Positions 25,764 to 33,507 of a stretch of 64,000 nucleotides of DNA are shown one piece after another. The stretch comes from a virus: positions 1-64,000 of the IMG/VR virus record IMGVR_UViG_3300040751_001712; one strand, given 5' to 3'. The number at the start of each line of letters is the position of its first letter. The stretch's first letter is position 1. The position numbers and the translations under genes are program-made. Below the pieces are notes generated by a model. That model was given only the letters and a program-made list of their open reading frames with translations. It was not told the origin of the DNA and ran no database searches.

Positions 25764-26117
25764 ATGCTAGTTTTTAAAATGCCTTGGAAGCAAGAGACAG
25801 TAAATTTGGAGTCTGTTATTCTTGTTCTAAAAACTTACTCTATTACTAGGGAGGATTTTGAGCATATTATTAACGGAGAAGATGGGGAAGAACGTATATC
25901 TTGGAAACACAAAATAAGATTAGTTTCTATATTTGAGGTGTATCCAGATGAAGATTCTTTTAGAAGAAGGGTTTTACCAATAACCTTGGTAAAAGATACT
26001 CATTTACTTGGTAAAGTGGATCAAGAATATGAGAAAATTGTGTGGGAGAAGTTAAAAACTAAAAAAGACGATCTACAAGAGTTCTGGAAAGGTGAAGTTA
26101 TTAGTATAGAGGTATAA
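25764..26117 (+). CDS. hypothetical protein
   Basis: 117 residues, acidic, starting MLVFKMPWKQETVNLESVIL. It begins one base after the previous stop region. No domain, signal peptide or membrane segment is visible. It is the last gene before the promoter at 26136. Confidence 0.5.
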   Translation: MLVFKMPWKQETVNLESVILVLKTYSITREDFEHIINGEDGEERISWKHKIRLVSIFEVYPDEDSFRRRVLPITLVKDTHLLGKVDQEYEKIVWEKLKTKKDDLQEFWKGEVISIEV

Positions 26118-26135
26118 TAATAAAAGTTTTCATAC

Positions 26136-26143
26136 TATTTATA
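26136..26143 (+). promoter_or_regulatory. putative late promoter, TATTTATATATAAA
   Basis: CTATTTATATATAAAG lies 13 bases before ATG 26157. The same 14-mer core is found before the fibre gene at 33508. Confidence 0.58.
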
Positions 26144-26156
26144 TATAAAGAATAGT

Positions 26157-26555
26157 ATGGCTGCTGGCATATATAACTTTATTATTGAACAAGGCACTAC
26201 TGTTGACTTTAGAATAGACTATAAAGATTCTGACGGAACTCCTTTTGACTTAACTGAATATACAGCAAGGATGCAGATAAGAGACTCTCCTAAAGGAAGT
26301 GTTTTGTATGCATCTTTAACATCTACATTAACACCTTGCGGAACAGGATTAGACTTAACTCCAGAAGTTAACGGAGAAATACAGCCTGCTAGTTCTGGTA
26401 GTATAGGCATTAGTATTAGTGCCTTATCTTCTTCTGCGTTTACATTTGATCAGGCTTACTATGATTTAGAGATTGTGAGCGGGAGTGGTACTTGTGAAGT
26501 AGTTAATAGAGTACTACAAGGAAAAATTAAACTTAGTAAAGAAGTAACTTACTGA
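26157..26555 (+). CDS. small virion protein, beta-rich (fibre or baseplate associated)
   Basis: 132 residues. The sequence IEQGTTVDFRIDYKDSDGTP followed by DLTEYTARMQIRDSP resembles the N-terminal beta domain of phage upper-baseplate/fibre-anchor proteins (BppU-like). The end, YDLEIVSGSGTCEVVNRVLQGKI, fits the same fold. It starts the fibre cluster behind its own promoter and shares a base with the next gene (tgatg overlap). Function as a fibre attachment subunit is inferred. Confidence 0.6.
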   Translation: MAAGIYNFIIEQGTTVDFRIDYKDSDGTPFDLTEYTARMQIRDSPKGSVLYASLTSTLTPCGTGLDLTPEVNGEIQPASSGSIGISISALSSSAFTFDQAYYDLEIVSGSGTCEVVNRVLQGKIKLSKEVTY

Positions 26556-27091
26556 TGTCTAAGAGAATTATAGTATCAAAAGATGATGAGCAGGTAAACA
26601 TAAAGTCTGGTAAGACTCCTAACAATGTAGTAATAGTAAAACCAGATACTAAGGTTGTAACTGTAGCTTCTCAAGGTAAGAGAGGACCTAGAGGATATGA
26701 TGGTGGTACTTTATTTAGACCTACAGGTAGTTTTATATCTACTACTAACAATGTACAAATAACTGGATCATTATCTGCAACAACTCTAATAGGAGACGGT
26801 AACGCTATATATAATATACCTACATCTTCTATTGTTAACTTTAATCAAGCAGTATCCCAGTCTTTGTTTCCTTTTTACGGTAAGGCTGAGATAACAGGTT
26901 CTATAGAGCTACAAAGACCTAGTGTAATTGCAGGTCTAGATTTTTTTATAATAAGGTCAGGGTCTTTTAATGCAGTAACTGTAACATCTGATGGTGTTTT
27001 AAAATTAGGAGAGTTTGATGAATTACCTCCCCCAGTAGCAGGAGGTTTGGCGTATAGTCAAGCAAATTTTTGGGTAGGTACAGAAGATTAG
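26555..27091 (+). CDS. virion fibre-like protein
   Basis: 178 residues. It begins with a compact domain (KRIIVSKDDEQVNIKSGKTP), then a short collagen-like segment (GKRGPRGYDGG) and a Ser/Gly beta region with ITGSLSATTLIGDGNAIYNI, a pattern typical of phage fibre repeats. The start overlaps the preceding stop, so the two are probably made together. It is likely part of a fibre or its connector. Confidence 0.62.
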   Translation: MSKRIIVSKDDEQVNIKSGKTPNNVVIVKPDTKVVTVASQGKRGPRGYDGGTLFRPTGSFISTTNNVQITGSLSATTLIGDGNAIYNIPTSSIVNFNQAVSQSLFPFYGKAEITGSIELQRPSVIAGLDFFIIRSGSFNAVTVTSDGVLKLGEFDELPPPVAGGLAYSQANFWVGTED

Positions 27092-27111
27092 ATTTTTATT
27101 TAATTCTTATA

Positions 27112-27119
27112 TATTTATA
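27112..27119 (+). promoter_or_regulatory. putative late promoter, TATTTATAGTAAA
   Basis: TATTTATAGTAAAG lies 22 bases before ATG 27142 in a 50-base gap between two fibre genes. Confidence 0.6.
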
Positions 27120-27141
27120 GTAAAGATAAAACTATAGCATA

Positions 27142-28095
27142 ATGGCTCAATGGAAAAAAGTACTCGTTAGTGGTTCTAATATACATGTAAACGAGATAAC
27201 AGCGTCAAGTCTTACTAATGACAACTTAGTTCTTATTGGAACTGGCGGGTCTTTAGAAAGTAGTGGATTAACTTATGATGGTAGTATTTTAGATATAACT
27301 GCTGCGTCTGTTGTTTCTGGATCACTGTTTTCTGGATCATTTGTAGGTGATGGGTCTGGTTTGACAGGACTTGTTACTACTTTAAATATAACAGGTTCGG
27401 ATGGCGGTGAAACTTACGGATCTGTGGATCTTCTTACTCAAGACTTAACTGTTACTGCTGGGGAAGGTATTGATATTACTGTATCAAATCAGAATATAAC
27501 TTTTTCTGGTGAATACGCTACTACTGATAATAATAAAGGTATCGCATCTTTTGATAGTGGAGATTTTGTAGCTACTTCTGGAAATATTACTTTAGCAAAC
27601 TCTCTTGATGGTGCTGTTTTAGCGATTAACGGAACTACAAATGAAACTACTGTTTCTAGAACTTTAGGTACAGTAACTGTTGGATTGCCTGATGATGTAA
27701 CTATTACAAACAGTCTTACTGTTCCTACTGCATCTATTACAGGAAATCTATTTGTTGATGGAGATTTAGCAGTTAATGGTGATTTAACTTATATCAATAC
27801 TGCTAACTTATTTGTAGAAGATAAGTTTATTTTATTAAATAGTGGTTCTGCTAACCCTGATGAAGGTGGTATTATCATTGATGAAGGGTTAGGGTTAGGA
27901 CACGCATTCTTTTATGAGGCTGACAGAGTTAGATGGGGATTCAACCAATCAGTAAGCAGTACAGCAACTACTGCTGACACTACTGCGTATGCTGCTGCTG
28001 TAGTAGATGTTGATGGACCTCACACCGACATTTCAGAGTATCAAAAGAATGGTAACATAAAAGTCGAAGGAGGAGAAATATACATCTTTGCATAA
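27142..28095 (+). CDS. tail fibre-like structural protein
   Basis: 317 residues starting MAQWKKVLVSGSNIHVNEIT. The start is nearly the same as that of the protein at 28466 (MPNWKKVIVSGSDAVLN), so the two share an N-terminal attachment module. Fibre repeats such as SGSFVGDGSGLTGL and TASITGNLFVDGDLAVNGDL follow. The C-terminal part, NTANLFVEDKFILLNSGSA, recurs in T4-like cyanophage fibre proteins. It lacks an S74 domain. Confidence 0.75.
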   Translation: MAQWKKVLVSGSNIHVNEITASSLTNDNLVLIGTGGSLESSGLTYDGSILDITAASVVSGSLFSGSFVGDGSGLTGLVTTLNITGSDGGETYGSVDLLTQDLTVTAGEGIDITVSNQNITFSGEYATTDNNKGIASFDSGDFVATSGNITLANSLDGAVLAINGTTNETTVSRTLGTVTVGLPDDVTITNSLTVPTASITGNLFVDGDLAVNGDLTYINTANLFVEDKFILLNSGSANPDEGGIIIDEGLGLGHAFFYEADRVRWGFNQSVSSTATTADTTAYAAAVVDVDGPHTDISEYQKNGNIKVEGGEIYIFA

Positions 28096-28104
28096 ATTAT
28101 AAAA

Positions 28105-28356
28105 TTGTTCATTTCAAAAATTATAAGAGTTTTGCCAACAGTAATTAAGAAAGGTTCTACAAAAGTAGTTACACCAGTTACTACAAAAAGTGTGGAAGAA
28201 GAACCAAAAAGAGAAATATTTTATACTCCTGAAGAATTAGAATTTGTAATTAAGGTATTAGGAGAACAAACATTTAAGATAAAAGAGATAGAGTTTATCT
28301 ATAATTTAATAGTTAAATTACAAGAAGACTATCTCCAACAATCTAAAAAGAAATAA
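28105..28356 (+). CDS. small basic hypothetical protein, TTG start
   Basis: 83 residues. The frame opens at TTG 28105 with no ATG inside, ten bases after the previous stop. The N-terminus (FISKIIRVLPTVIKK) is amphipathic and the C-terminus is a Glu/Lys helix. It sits between two fibre genes and is followed immediately by a hairpin terminator, so it ends a transcript. No family is recognised. The unusual start lowers confidence. Confidence 0.5.
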   Translation: MFISKIIRVLPTVIKKGSTKVVTPVTTKSVEEEPKREIFYTPEELEFVIKVLGEQTFKIKEIEFIYNLIVKLQEDYLQQSKKK

Positions 28357-28390
28357 TGTTTAGCATATAGATTATGTTAAACATTTTTTT
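28355..28390 (+). terminator. Rho-independent terminator
   Basis: Inverted repeat AATGTTTAGCATA/TATGTTAAACATT (13 pairs with one G-U) with a short loop, followed by seven T's. It starts within the stop codon of the small gene at 28105. Confidence 0.85.
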
Positions 28391-28425
28391 ATATAATTTT
28401 ATTATTGGCCCTTATGGGAAGTGGG

Positions 28426-28438
28426 CGGTAAATTACCG
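28426..28438. promoter_or_regulatory. perfect palindrome CGGTAA-A-TTACCG, possible operator
   Basis: A 13-base perfect inverted repeat lies 28 bases before ATG 28466, between the terminator and the next fibre gene. This 109-base gap lacks the TATTTATA motif that other fibre units have, so the palindrome may mark a different kind of control. No protein that binds it is identified. Confidence 0.35.
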
Positions 28439-28465
28439 TAACCAACCATAGTAAAAAACAGTTAA

Positions 28466-29890
28466 ATGCCTAATTGGAAAAAGGTAATCGTCAGTGGTTC
28501 TGACGCTGTACTTAATAGTGTTAATGCAACAACTGCTCTAACAGCGAGTGGTATAATTTATCCTACCGTAGATGGTACTGCAAATCAAGTAATACAAACC
28601 GATGGTTTAGGTAATCTATCTTTTGGTTCTGTAGATACGACTTATGAAGTTGTAAAAAATGTATCAGGAACTACTTTATACAAAGGGACTCCTGTTCACG
28701 CCACAGGGTCAGGAACTTCAGGTAATCTTGTCGGTATTATAGCAGCTTCCGCATCTAATCCTGCCACAATGCCTGCCACCTTAGTTTTAAATGAGGATTT
28801 AGCAGATGGCGATGAAGGGTATGCTATTATAAGTGGTTTAATACAAGGTGTTGATACCTCTACTTTTGAGAGTGGGCAGGTTATATATGTTGGGGAGAAT
28901 AGTGGATATACAAACGTAAAGCCTACAGGGTCTAATCTTATACAGAATTTAGGTATTGTGACTAAGATACATCCTTCCAATGGAGCGGGTATTGTCTTAG
29001 GAGCAGGTAGAAGTAATGATGTTCCTAATTTACTTAACGGAGAGGTCTTTTGGGGGGAAGGTAATAGAGCTATTAAGAAGCCTCTCGCCCACATTTTGTC
29101 GGGGAGCAGTTACATCTATAGTGGAAGTTTTAGTGGAAGTTTTCAAGGTGATGGAAGTGGTCTAACAGGAATAGCAGTATTAAGGTCACAAGCAATAACA
29201 GGCTCTTTTACATCTGTTACATCTACTACAATAACACACAACTTAGAAACAGAAAATATATTAGTATCTGTATATGACAATACTAAAAACTATATTATAC
29301 CTGATTCTATACAGATATTAGACTCTAATAATGTTCAGGTAGGATTCTCTGCTCCAACAACAGGATACGCTGTTGTAACAAATGGGGGTCATATTGTAAG
29401 TGGTTCTATAGATTGGACTAATGTTTTAAATAAACCGAGTGGACTTGTTAGTTCCTCTGCCCAACTTTCTAATCAAACAGTACCAGGAAACTTCACAGTC
29501 GGAGGAATCTTAACTGCTCAAGAGTTTCATACAGAGGTCGTATCAGCATCTATAATTTATCAGAGTGGTTCTACACAGTTTGGAAACTCTTTAGATGATA
29601 CGCATAATTTTATAGGTACAGTATCAGCTTCAAATTTTGTGGGAGATGGCTCACAAATAACCTCGGTTCTTTCGATGCATCAGGAGAACTTTACGTTAGG
29701 TTCTTCTACTAATAGTATTACGGTAACTTCGGGAAGTTTGCCGAGCAGTAATGATAAAATACTTATCTACTATAACGGACAGTTTATAAATAAAACATAT
29801 ATATCTTCTAAGACAACAGATACAATTAACTTAACCTTCTCCGCATCTTTAGGAGACCAAATTGATGTCGTATGGTACAATTTCAATTAA
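28466..29890 (+). CDS. tail fibre protein with conserved N-terminal attachment module
   Basis: 474 residues starting MPNWKKVIVSGSDAVLN, paralogous at the N-terminus to the protein at 27142. Residues about 50-200 (TTYEVVKNVSGTTLYKGTPV, LNEDLADGDEGYAIISGLIQ) form a beta domain seen in many phage fibres. Ser/Gly repeats follow, and the end (GQFINKTYISSKTTDTINLT, GDQIDVVWYNF) is a complete beta-sandwich tip. Because the C-terminus is complete, the 19-base overlap with the next gene is not a broken fusion. Confidence 0.75.
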   Translation: MPNWKKVIVSGSDAVLNSVNATTALTASGIIYPTVDGTANQVIQTDGLGNLSFGSVDTTYEVVKNVSGTTLYKGTPVHATGSGTSGNLVGIIAASASNPATMPATLVLNEDLADGDEGYAIISGLIQGVDTSTFESGQVIYVGENSGYTNVKPTGSNLIQNLGIVTKIHPSNGAGIVLGAGRSNDVPNLLNGEVFWGEGNRAIKKPLAHILSGSSYIYSGSFSGSFQGDGSGLTGIAVLRSQAITGSFTSVTSTTITHNLETENILVSVYDNTKNYIIPDSIQILDSNNVQVGFSAPTTGYAVVTNGGHIVSGSIDWTNVLNKPSGLVSSSAQLSNQTVPGNFTVGGILTAQEFHTEVVSASIIYQSGSTQFGNSLDDTHNFIGTVSASNFVGDGSQITSVLSMHQENFTLGSSTNSITVTSGSLPSSNDKILIYYNGQFINKTYISSKTTDTINLTFSASLGDQIDVVWYNFN

Positions 29891-32541
29891 AAAAATTATA
29901 TATAGGTTTAATCTTCCTATTCTTATCTATATCGGTGTACTCACAAGGACCTCCACGATTACGCTTTACTCAGCTACCGCAATCGGATTCTATTGGTTCT
30001 TTACTTCTAACTAATAGTCAGAAGAACTTAGAGTTTACCAACAACCTTAGATATCTTAACAATGTCTTTAGTGTGGTGGGAGATGCTAATTTTGATGATA
30101 ATACGTTGTATGTCGATGCGACTAATAATAGGGTTGGAATTGGTACGGTAAGTCCATCTGTAAAATTGCACATCGAGGGTGGAAATATTTTTGCAAAAAA
30201 AGGCAGTTCATCAATTTTGTTTGATGAATATAATAATGGTTCGATTCTTTGGATGGATGGTTCTGATGGTGATGTAACTGGTGGAGATTATTGGGGCGTA
30301 TATGCTCAAAGTTCCACTCTTTGGGGAGTAAATTATGCTGGTGGTAATAATATTCTAAATATAACTTCATCTGGCAACGTAGGAATTGGTACGGATGCAA
30401 TAACAGGAAAATTACATATTGTAGGCAATACACCTGGACCTGAATATAGAGGATTTATATACACAAATAATAGCAGCGCAACATTAACTAATGAAAGTTT
30501 ATTTCAAGCAGTTGCTGCAGGGTACTCCAGTAATTCACCCATATTCTTATTTAGGGATGATAGAAGTGACCAACAAACAACACAAAGAATATTTGAATTA
30601 CAAGGTGCAAGAAGTGGGGTAGGCACAATTCTTACAACATTAGCCAACGGCAACGTAGGAATTGGTACGAGTACGCCAAATGCCAAACTTGCCATTAAAG
30701 ATGGCTCTAACACTGATTTAGAGCTTTTTTCAGAATCAAGCGGTACAGCGTTGCAATCTTACAATAGAACTACTTCTACTTGGGGATATTTAAGGTTTCT
30801 TGCAGGAGGTGGTGAGAAAATGCGTATTCATACAGATGGCAACGTAGGAATAGGTACGACTAATCCGTTAGCTAAGTTAGATGTAAGGGGAAGAACTAAT
30901 GTATGGGGTGGAGGAACTACATCAGGAACATTAGGGTTTAGTGTACTGGACTTAGGTTCTAATTACAACTTTTATGTTGAAGATGATGGTGGAGCTTACC
31001 TAAGAGGAAATGTTAGAATAGGTAATTCTACAAATAATGGGTATAAGTTAGATGTTAACGGAACGGGTAGGTTTAGTAATACATTAACAGCATCAAGCAC
31101 AGCAGGTGGTACTTCCGCTATATTTCAAAACACAGGAGCACAAAATTCTAATGGTATTGAATTAAGAGGAGGTACTGCTGGCACTTCAGTAAATTGGAAA
31201 ATTGAGAAAGACAATACAGTTGGTAATGCTTTTCAGATTACACCATCAACTACTAACGGAGGGACTACTTACACAACTCCATCCCTCACCATAGCCTCCA
31301 CAGGTGCAGCCACCTTTAGCAACAACGTAGGAATTGGCCAATTAAATCCAAATGCCCCATTACACGTTGTAGGTCGGGCTATCGCAAGTAATTTTGTTGT
31401 CGGTCCATACTCCTCGCTCAATGACGCAACTGGTATTGCAAACACCTTACAGTTTGGGAATTATGCTATTGCTTCATTTATAGACCAAAATAGTGCAGAC
31501 GCATATGTTTACAAAGCTTCCTCATCAGTTAGCGGCATGGCGCCCCAAACCCTTATGTTTCAAACCAGAAGTGATGTGGATGGTGGTGGTTTTGCTTTTG
31601 TAAGTGGTAATACACCGACAGCTAAGATGTACATTGAAGGTTCATCTGGCAACGTAGGAATTGGTACGACTTCGCCAAGTGCCAAACTTGATGTAGATGG
31701 TGGTATTAGATTATCAGAAAGTGGAAATTTAAGTGGAAGAGGATATCCTTATACTACTACAGTAGGTTCTGGGGCAGATGCAACAACAACATACATAGAG
31801 GCTGGGTCAACATCAGGGTATCAATCAAGAATAACAGTAGCAGGAGGTGGTGCCGCCACAGACCCTAATACCATAAAGTTTAGTGTTGCTTCTAATGAAT
31901 CAATGCGCATTGATGCAAACGGCAACGTAGGAATTGGTACAACAAGCCCAGATTATAAGCTTGATGTTAACGGAGGTATTAAACTAAACGGCAAATCTGC
32001 CCTAACTGATGACGCATATTTCGTTGGCGCTCCTAATTACGGATTTAGATGGAATAGTGTTGATAATTTATACAATAATGTCATTATGTACGATAATGGT
32101 AATATGTATGTTCGAGGCAACGTAGGAATTGGTACTACTTCACCATCCTACAAACTTCATGTTAATGGTTCTGTTGCAGGTGTAGGAGCATATAATAACT
32201 TATCTGATGTTAATTATAAAAAGAATATAAATGATTTAGAATTAGGATTAGATATAGTTAAACAGTTAAGACCGATAACATATAATTGGATTAATGAAGA
32301 ATATGGTACAAGAACTAATATTGGTTTTATTGCCCAAGAAGTAGAATCTGTATTACCTAACATAGTAACAACAGCTGATGATAATGTTAAATCTATGGCT
32401 ACAACAGATTTAATACCAATACTAACTAAAGCTATTCAAGAACAACAAACGATTATAGAAACCCAAGAACAAAAGATACAAGAATTAGAAACTCTACTAC
32501 AAACTTTAGTAAGTAGAATAGAAACATTAGAAAATAAATAA
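29872..32541 (+). CDS. NVGIGT-repeat fibre with signal peptide and S74 chaperone domain
   Basis: 889 residues. The N-terminus (QLKKLYIGLIFLFLSISVYS) is a signal peptide with a likely cut before QGPPRL, which is unusual for a phage fibre and typical of secreted Bacteroidota proteins. The body has at least eight NVGIGT(T/S)-type repeats, each followed by a K-L-D/H-V stretch. The C-terminus (residues about 778-889) begins LSDVNYKKNINDLELGLDIV, contains IGFIAQEVESVLP and ends in a coiled coil, as in peptidase S74 self-cleaving chaperones. It starts inside the preceding gene. It could be a host-derived fibre gene or a genuinely exported adhesin. Confidence 0.8.
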   Translation: MVQFQLKKLYIGLIFLFLSISVYSQGPPRLRFTQLPQSDSIGSLLLTNSQKNLEFTNNLRYLNNVFSVVGDANFDDNTLYVDATNNRVGIGTVSPSVKLHIEGGNIFAKKGSSSILFDEYNNGSILWMDGSDGDVTGGDYWGVYAQSSTLWGVNYAGGNNILNITSSGNVGIGTDAITGKLHIVGNTPGPEYRGFIYTNNSSATLTNESLFQAVAAGYSSNSPIFLFRDDRSDQQTTQRIFELQGARSGVGTILTTLANGNVGIGTSTPNAKLAIKDGSNTDLELFSESSGTALQSYNRTTSTWGYLRFLAGGGEKMRIHTDGNVGIGTTNPLAKLDVRGRTNVWGGGTTSGTLGFSVLDLGSNYNFYVEDDGGAYLRGNVRIGNSTNNGYKLDVNGTGRFSNTLTASSTAGGTSAIFQNTGAQNSNGIELRGGTAGTSVNWKIEKDNTVGNAFQITPSTTNGGTTYTTPSLTIASTGAATFSNNVGIGQLNPNAPLHVVGRAIASNFVVGPYSSLNDATGIANTLQFGNYAIASFIDQNSADAYVYKASSSVSGMAPQTLMFQTRSDVDGGGFAFVSGNTPTAKMYIEGSSGNVGIGTTSPSAKLDVDGGIRLSESGNLSGRGYPYTTTVGSGADATTTYIEAGSTSGYQSRITVAGGGAATDPNTIKFSVASNESMRIDANGNVGIGTTSPDYKLDVNGGIKLNGKSALTDDAYFVGAPNYGFRWNSVDNLYNNVIMYDNGNMYVRGNVGIGTTSPSYKLHVNGSVAGVGAYNNLSDVNYKKNINDLELGLDIVKQLRPITYNWINEEYGTRTNIGFIAQEVESVLPNIVTTADDNVKSMATTDLIPILTKAIQEQQTIIETQEQKIQELETLLQTLVSRIETLENK
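30373..32135 (+). repeat. dispersed 20-mer GGCAACGTAGGAATTGGTAC within the fibre gene
   Basis: The 20-mer occurs exactly at 30373, 30649, 31648, 31921 and 32116, with close variants at 30838 and 31323. Related copies are in the next fibre gene at 35799 and 36044. It encodes (G)NVGIGT. Conservation at DNA level exceeds what the protein requires and would favour recombination between fibre genes. Confidence 0.85.
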
Positions 32542-32553
32542 ATTAATATACTT

Positions 32554-33249
32554 ATGAAAACAGCATTTCACATCGTTATTTTTACTGTTCTTTTTCTTAT
32601 TACGTCTACTGTAAAAGGACAGATTCCTGACACAATTTATATAGAATCTTATAACTCTGAAAGTTCTGTTGTGTTAGGTTTATTACAGTCATCGGGAACA
32701 TCTGATGCTACTATATCTTCTGATTATTATATTTTGTATGAAGGTACATACTATCCAAATATAGAGCAGACTGTAATATCTCCTATTGATAGAAGGTTTA
32801 CAACACAACAGGCTGTAGATTATTTAGTTAAGTTGATAGAAACGGTAGAGAGTAGGATTTGGTATAACCAAGCCACAGTCTTAAAAAATTTAGATGTGAA
32901 TGAGATATACCCAACGGTTAATAGATTATTAGATTCTTTGGGTAGTAGTGGTTATTATGCTGTTATGGCTGATAAGTACGGTAGTAATTTTGATGGAATT
33001 TGGCAGGTAGATGTAGGGGATGTTAGTTATTATTTAGATTTTACTGAAACAGGAGTTGTTACTGAAGTAGATAGTAGTTTTGTTCCGCTCCCCCAAAAAA
33101 GTGCGGGAGCGTACCTCATAAAAACTTTAGGAAGATTTGTACTAACTAATATAGAAGGTTTACCAACCCCTATAACCTTTACAAAAAGTTTAGATAGTAG
33201 TTTTTACTACAATGAAACTAAAACTATTAAAATACAAAAATTACTGTAA
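32554..33249 (+). CDS. exported hypothetical protein
   Basis: 231 residues. The N-terminus (KTAFHIVIFTVLFLITSTVK) is a signal peptide with probable cleavage near VKG-QIP. The remainder is Ser/Tyr-rich with strands such as PDTIYIESYNSESSVVLGLL. No known domain is visible. It follows the signal-peptide fibre by 12 bases and may be its partner. An internal GC-rich hairpin near 33088-33112 lies inside the frame. Confidence 0.5.
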   Translation: MKTAFHIVIFTVLFLITSTVKGQIPDTIYIESYNSESSVVLGLLQSSGTSDATISSDYYILYEGTYYPNIEQTVISPIDRRFTTQQAVDYLVKLIETVESRIWYNQATVLKNLDVNEIYPTVNRLLDSLGSSGYYAVMADKYGSNFDGIWQVDVGDVSYYLDFTETGVVTEVDSSFVPLPQKSAGAYLIKTLGRFVLTNIEGLPTPITFTKSLDSSFYYNETKTIKIQKLL

Positions 33250-33251
33250 CT

Positions 33252-33461
33252 ATGACAAAATACAGAATTTACAAACAACTAATACCTGCCCCATTTAATG
33301 CTAATGACCCTCATTGGGCAAAAAGACAGGTATGGGTACAGAAACTAAATAGTACAGATACGATAGATGAGTTTGATACAGAGGCAGAGGCACAAGCCTA
33401 TGCCGATGAACTAACACAGGCAGACCCGACCTCTCGTATTTATGAGATACGTCAAGTGTAA
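33252..33461 (+). CDS. small hypothetical protein
   Basis: 69 residues starting MTKYRIYKQLIPAPF, with WAKRQVWVQKLNSTDTIDEF and EAEAQAYADELTQADPTSRI. The pattern of an N-terminal beta strand followed by an Ala-rich helix is seen in small proteins next to tail fibres, but no function is known. The first 19 bases of this gene recur at 39173, where the frame stops after nine residues. Confidence 0.55.
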   Translation: MTKYRIYKQLIPAPFNANDPHWAKRQVWVQKLNSTDTIDEFDTEAEAQAYADELTQADPTSRIYEIRQV

Positions 33462-33479
33462 AATGTGCGGGAGAGGCTC

Positions 33480-33487
33480 TATTTATA
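33480..33487 (+). promoter_or_regulatory. putative late promoter, TATTTATATATAAA
   Basis: CTATTTATATATAAAAC lies 20 bases before ATG 33508. It is identical in its 14-base core to the site at 26136. Confidence 0.58.
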
Positions 33488-33507
33488 TATAAAACAAACT
33501 ATACCGT

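Noticed and set aside
30122-30433. Minus-strand frame rich in His/Leu
   Set aside because: It is the antisense of an NVGIGT-repeat region with no start context and biased composition.
28466-32541. The overlapping fibre genes at 28466 and 29872 as one frameshifted gene
   Set aside because: The first ends with a complete beta tip and the second starts with a signal peptide, so both termini look natural.
33088-33112. GC-rich hairpin (GCTCCC/GGGAGC) as a terminator
   Set aside because: It is inside the coding frame of the gene at 32554 and no T run follows.
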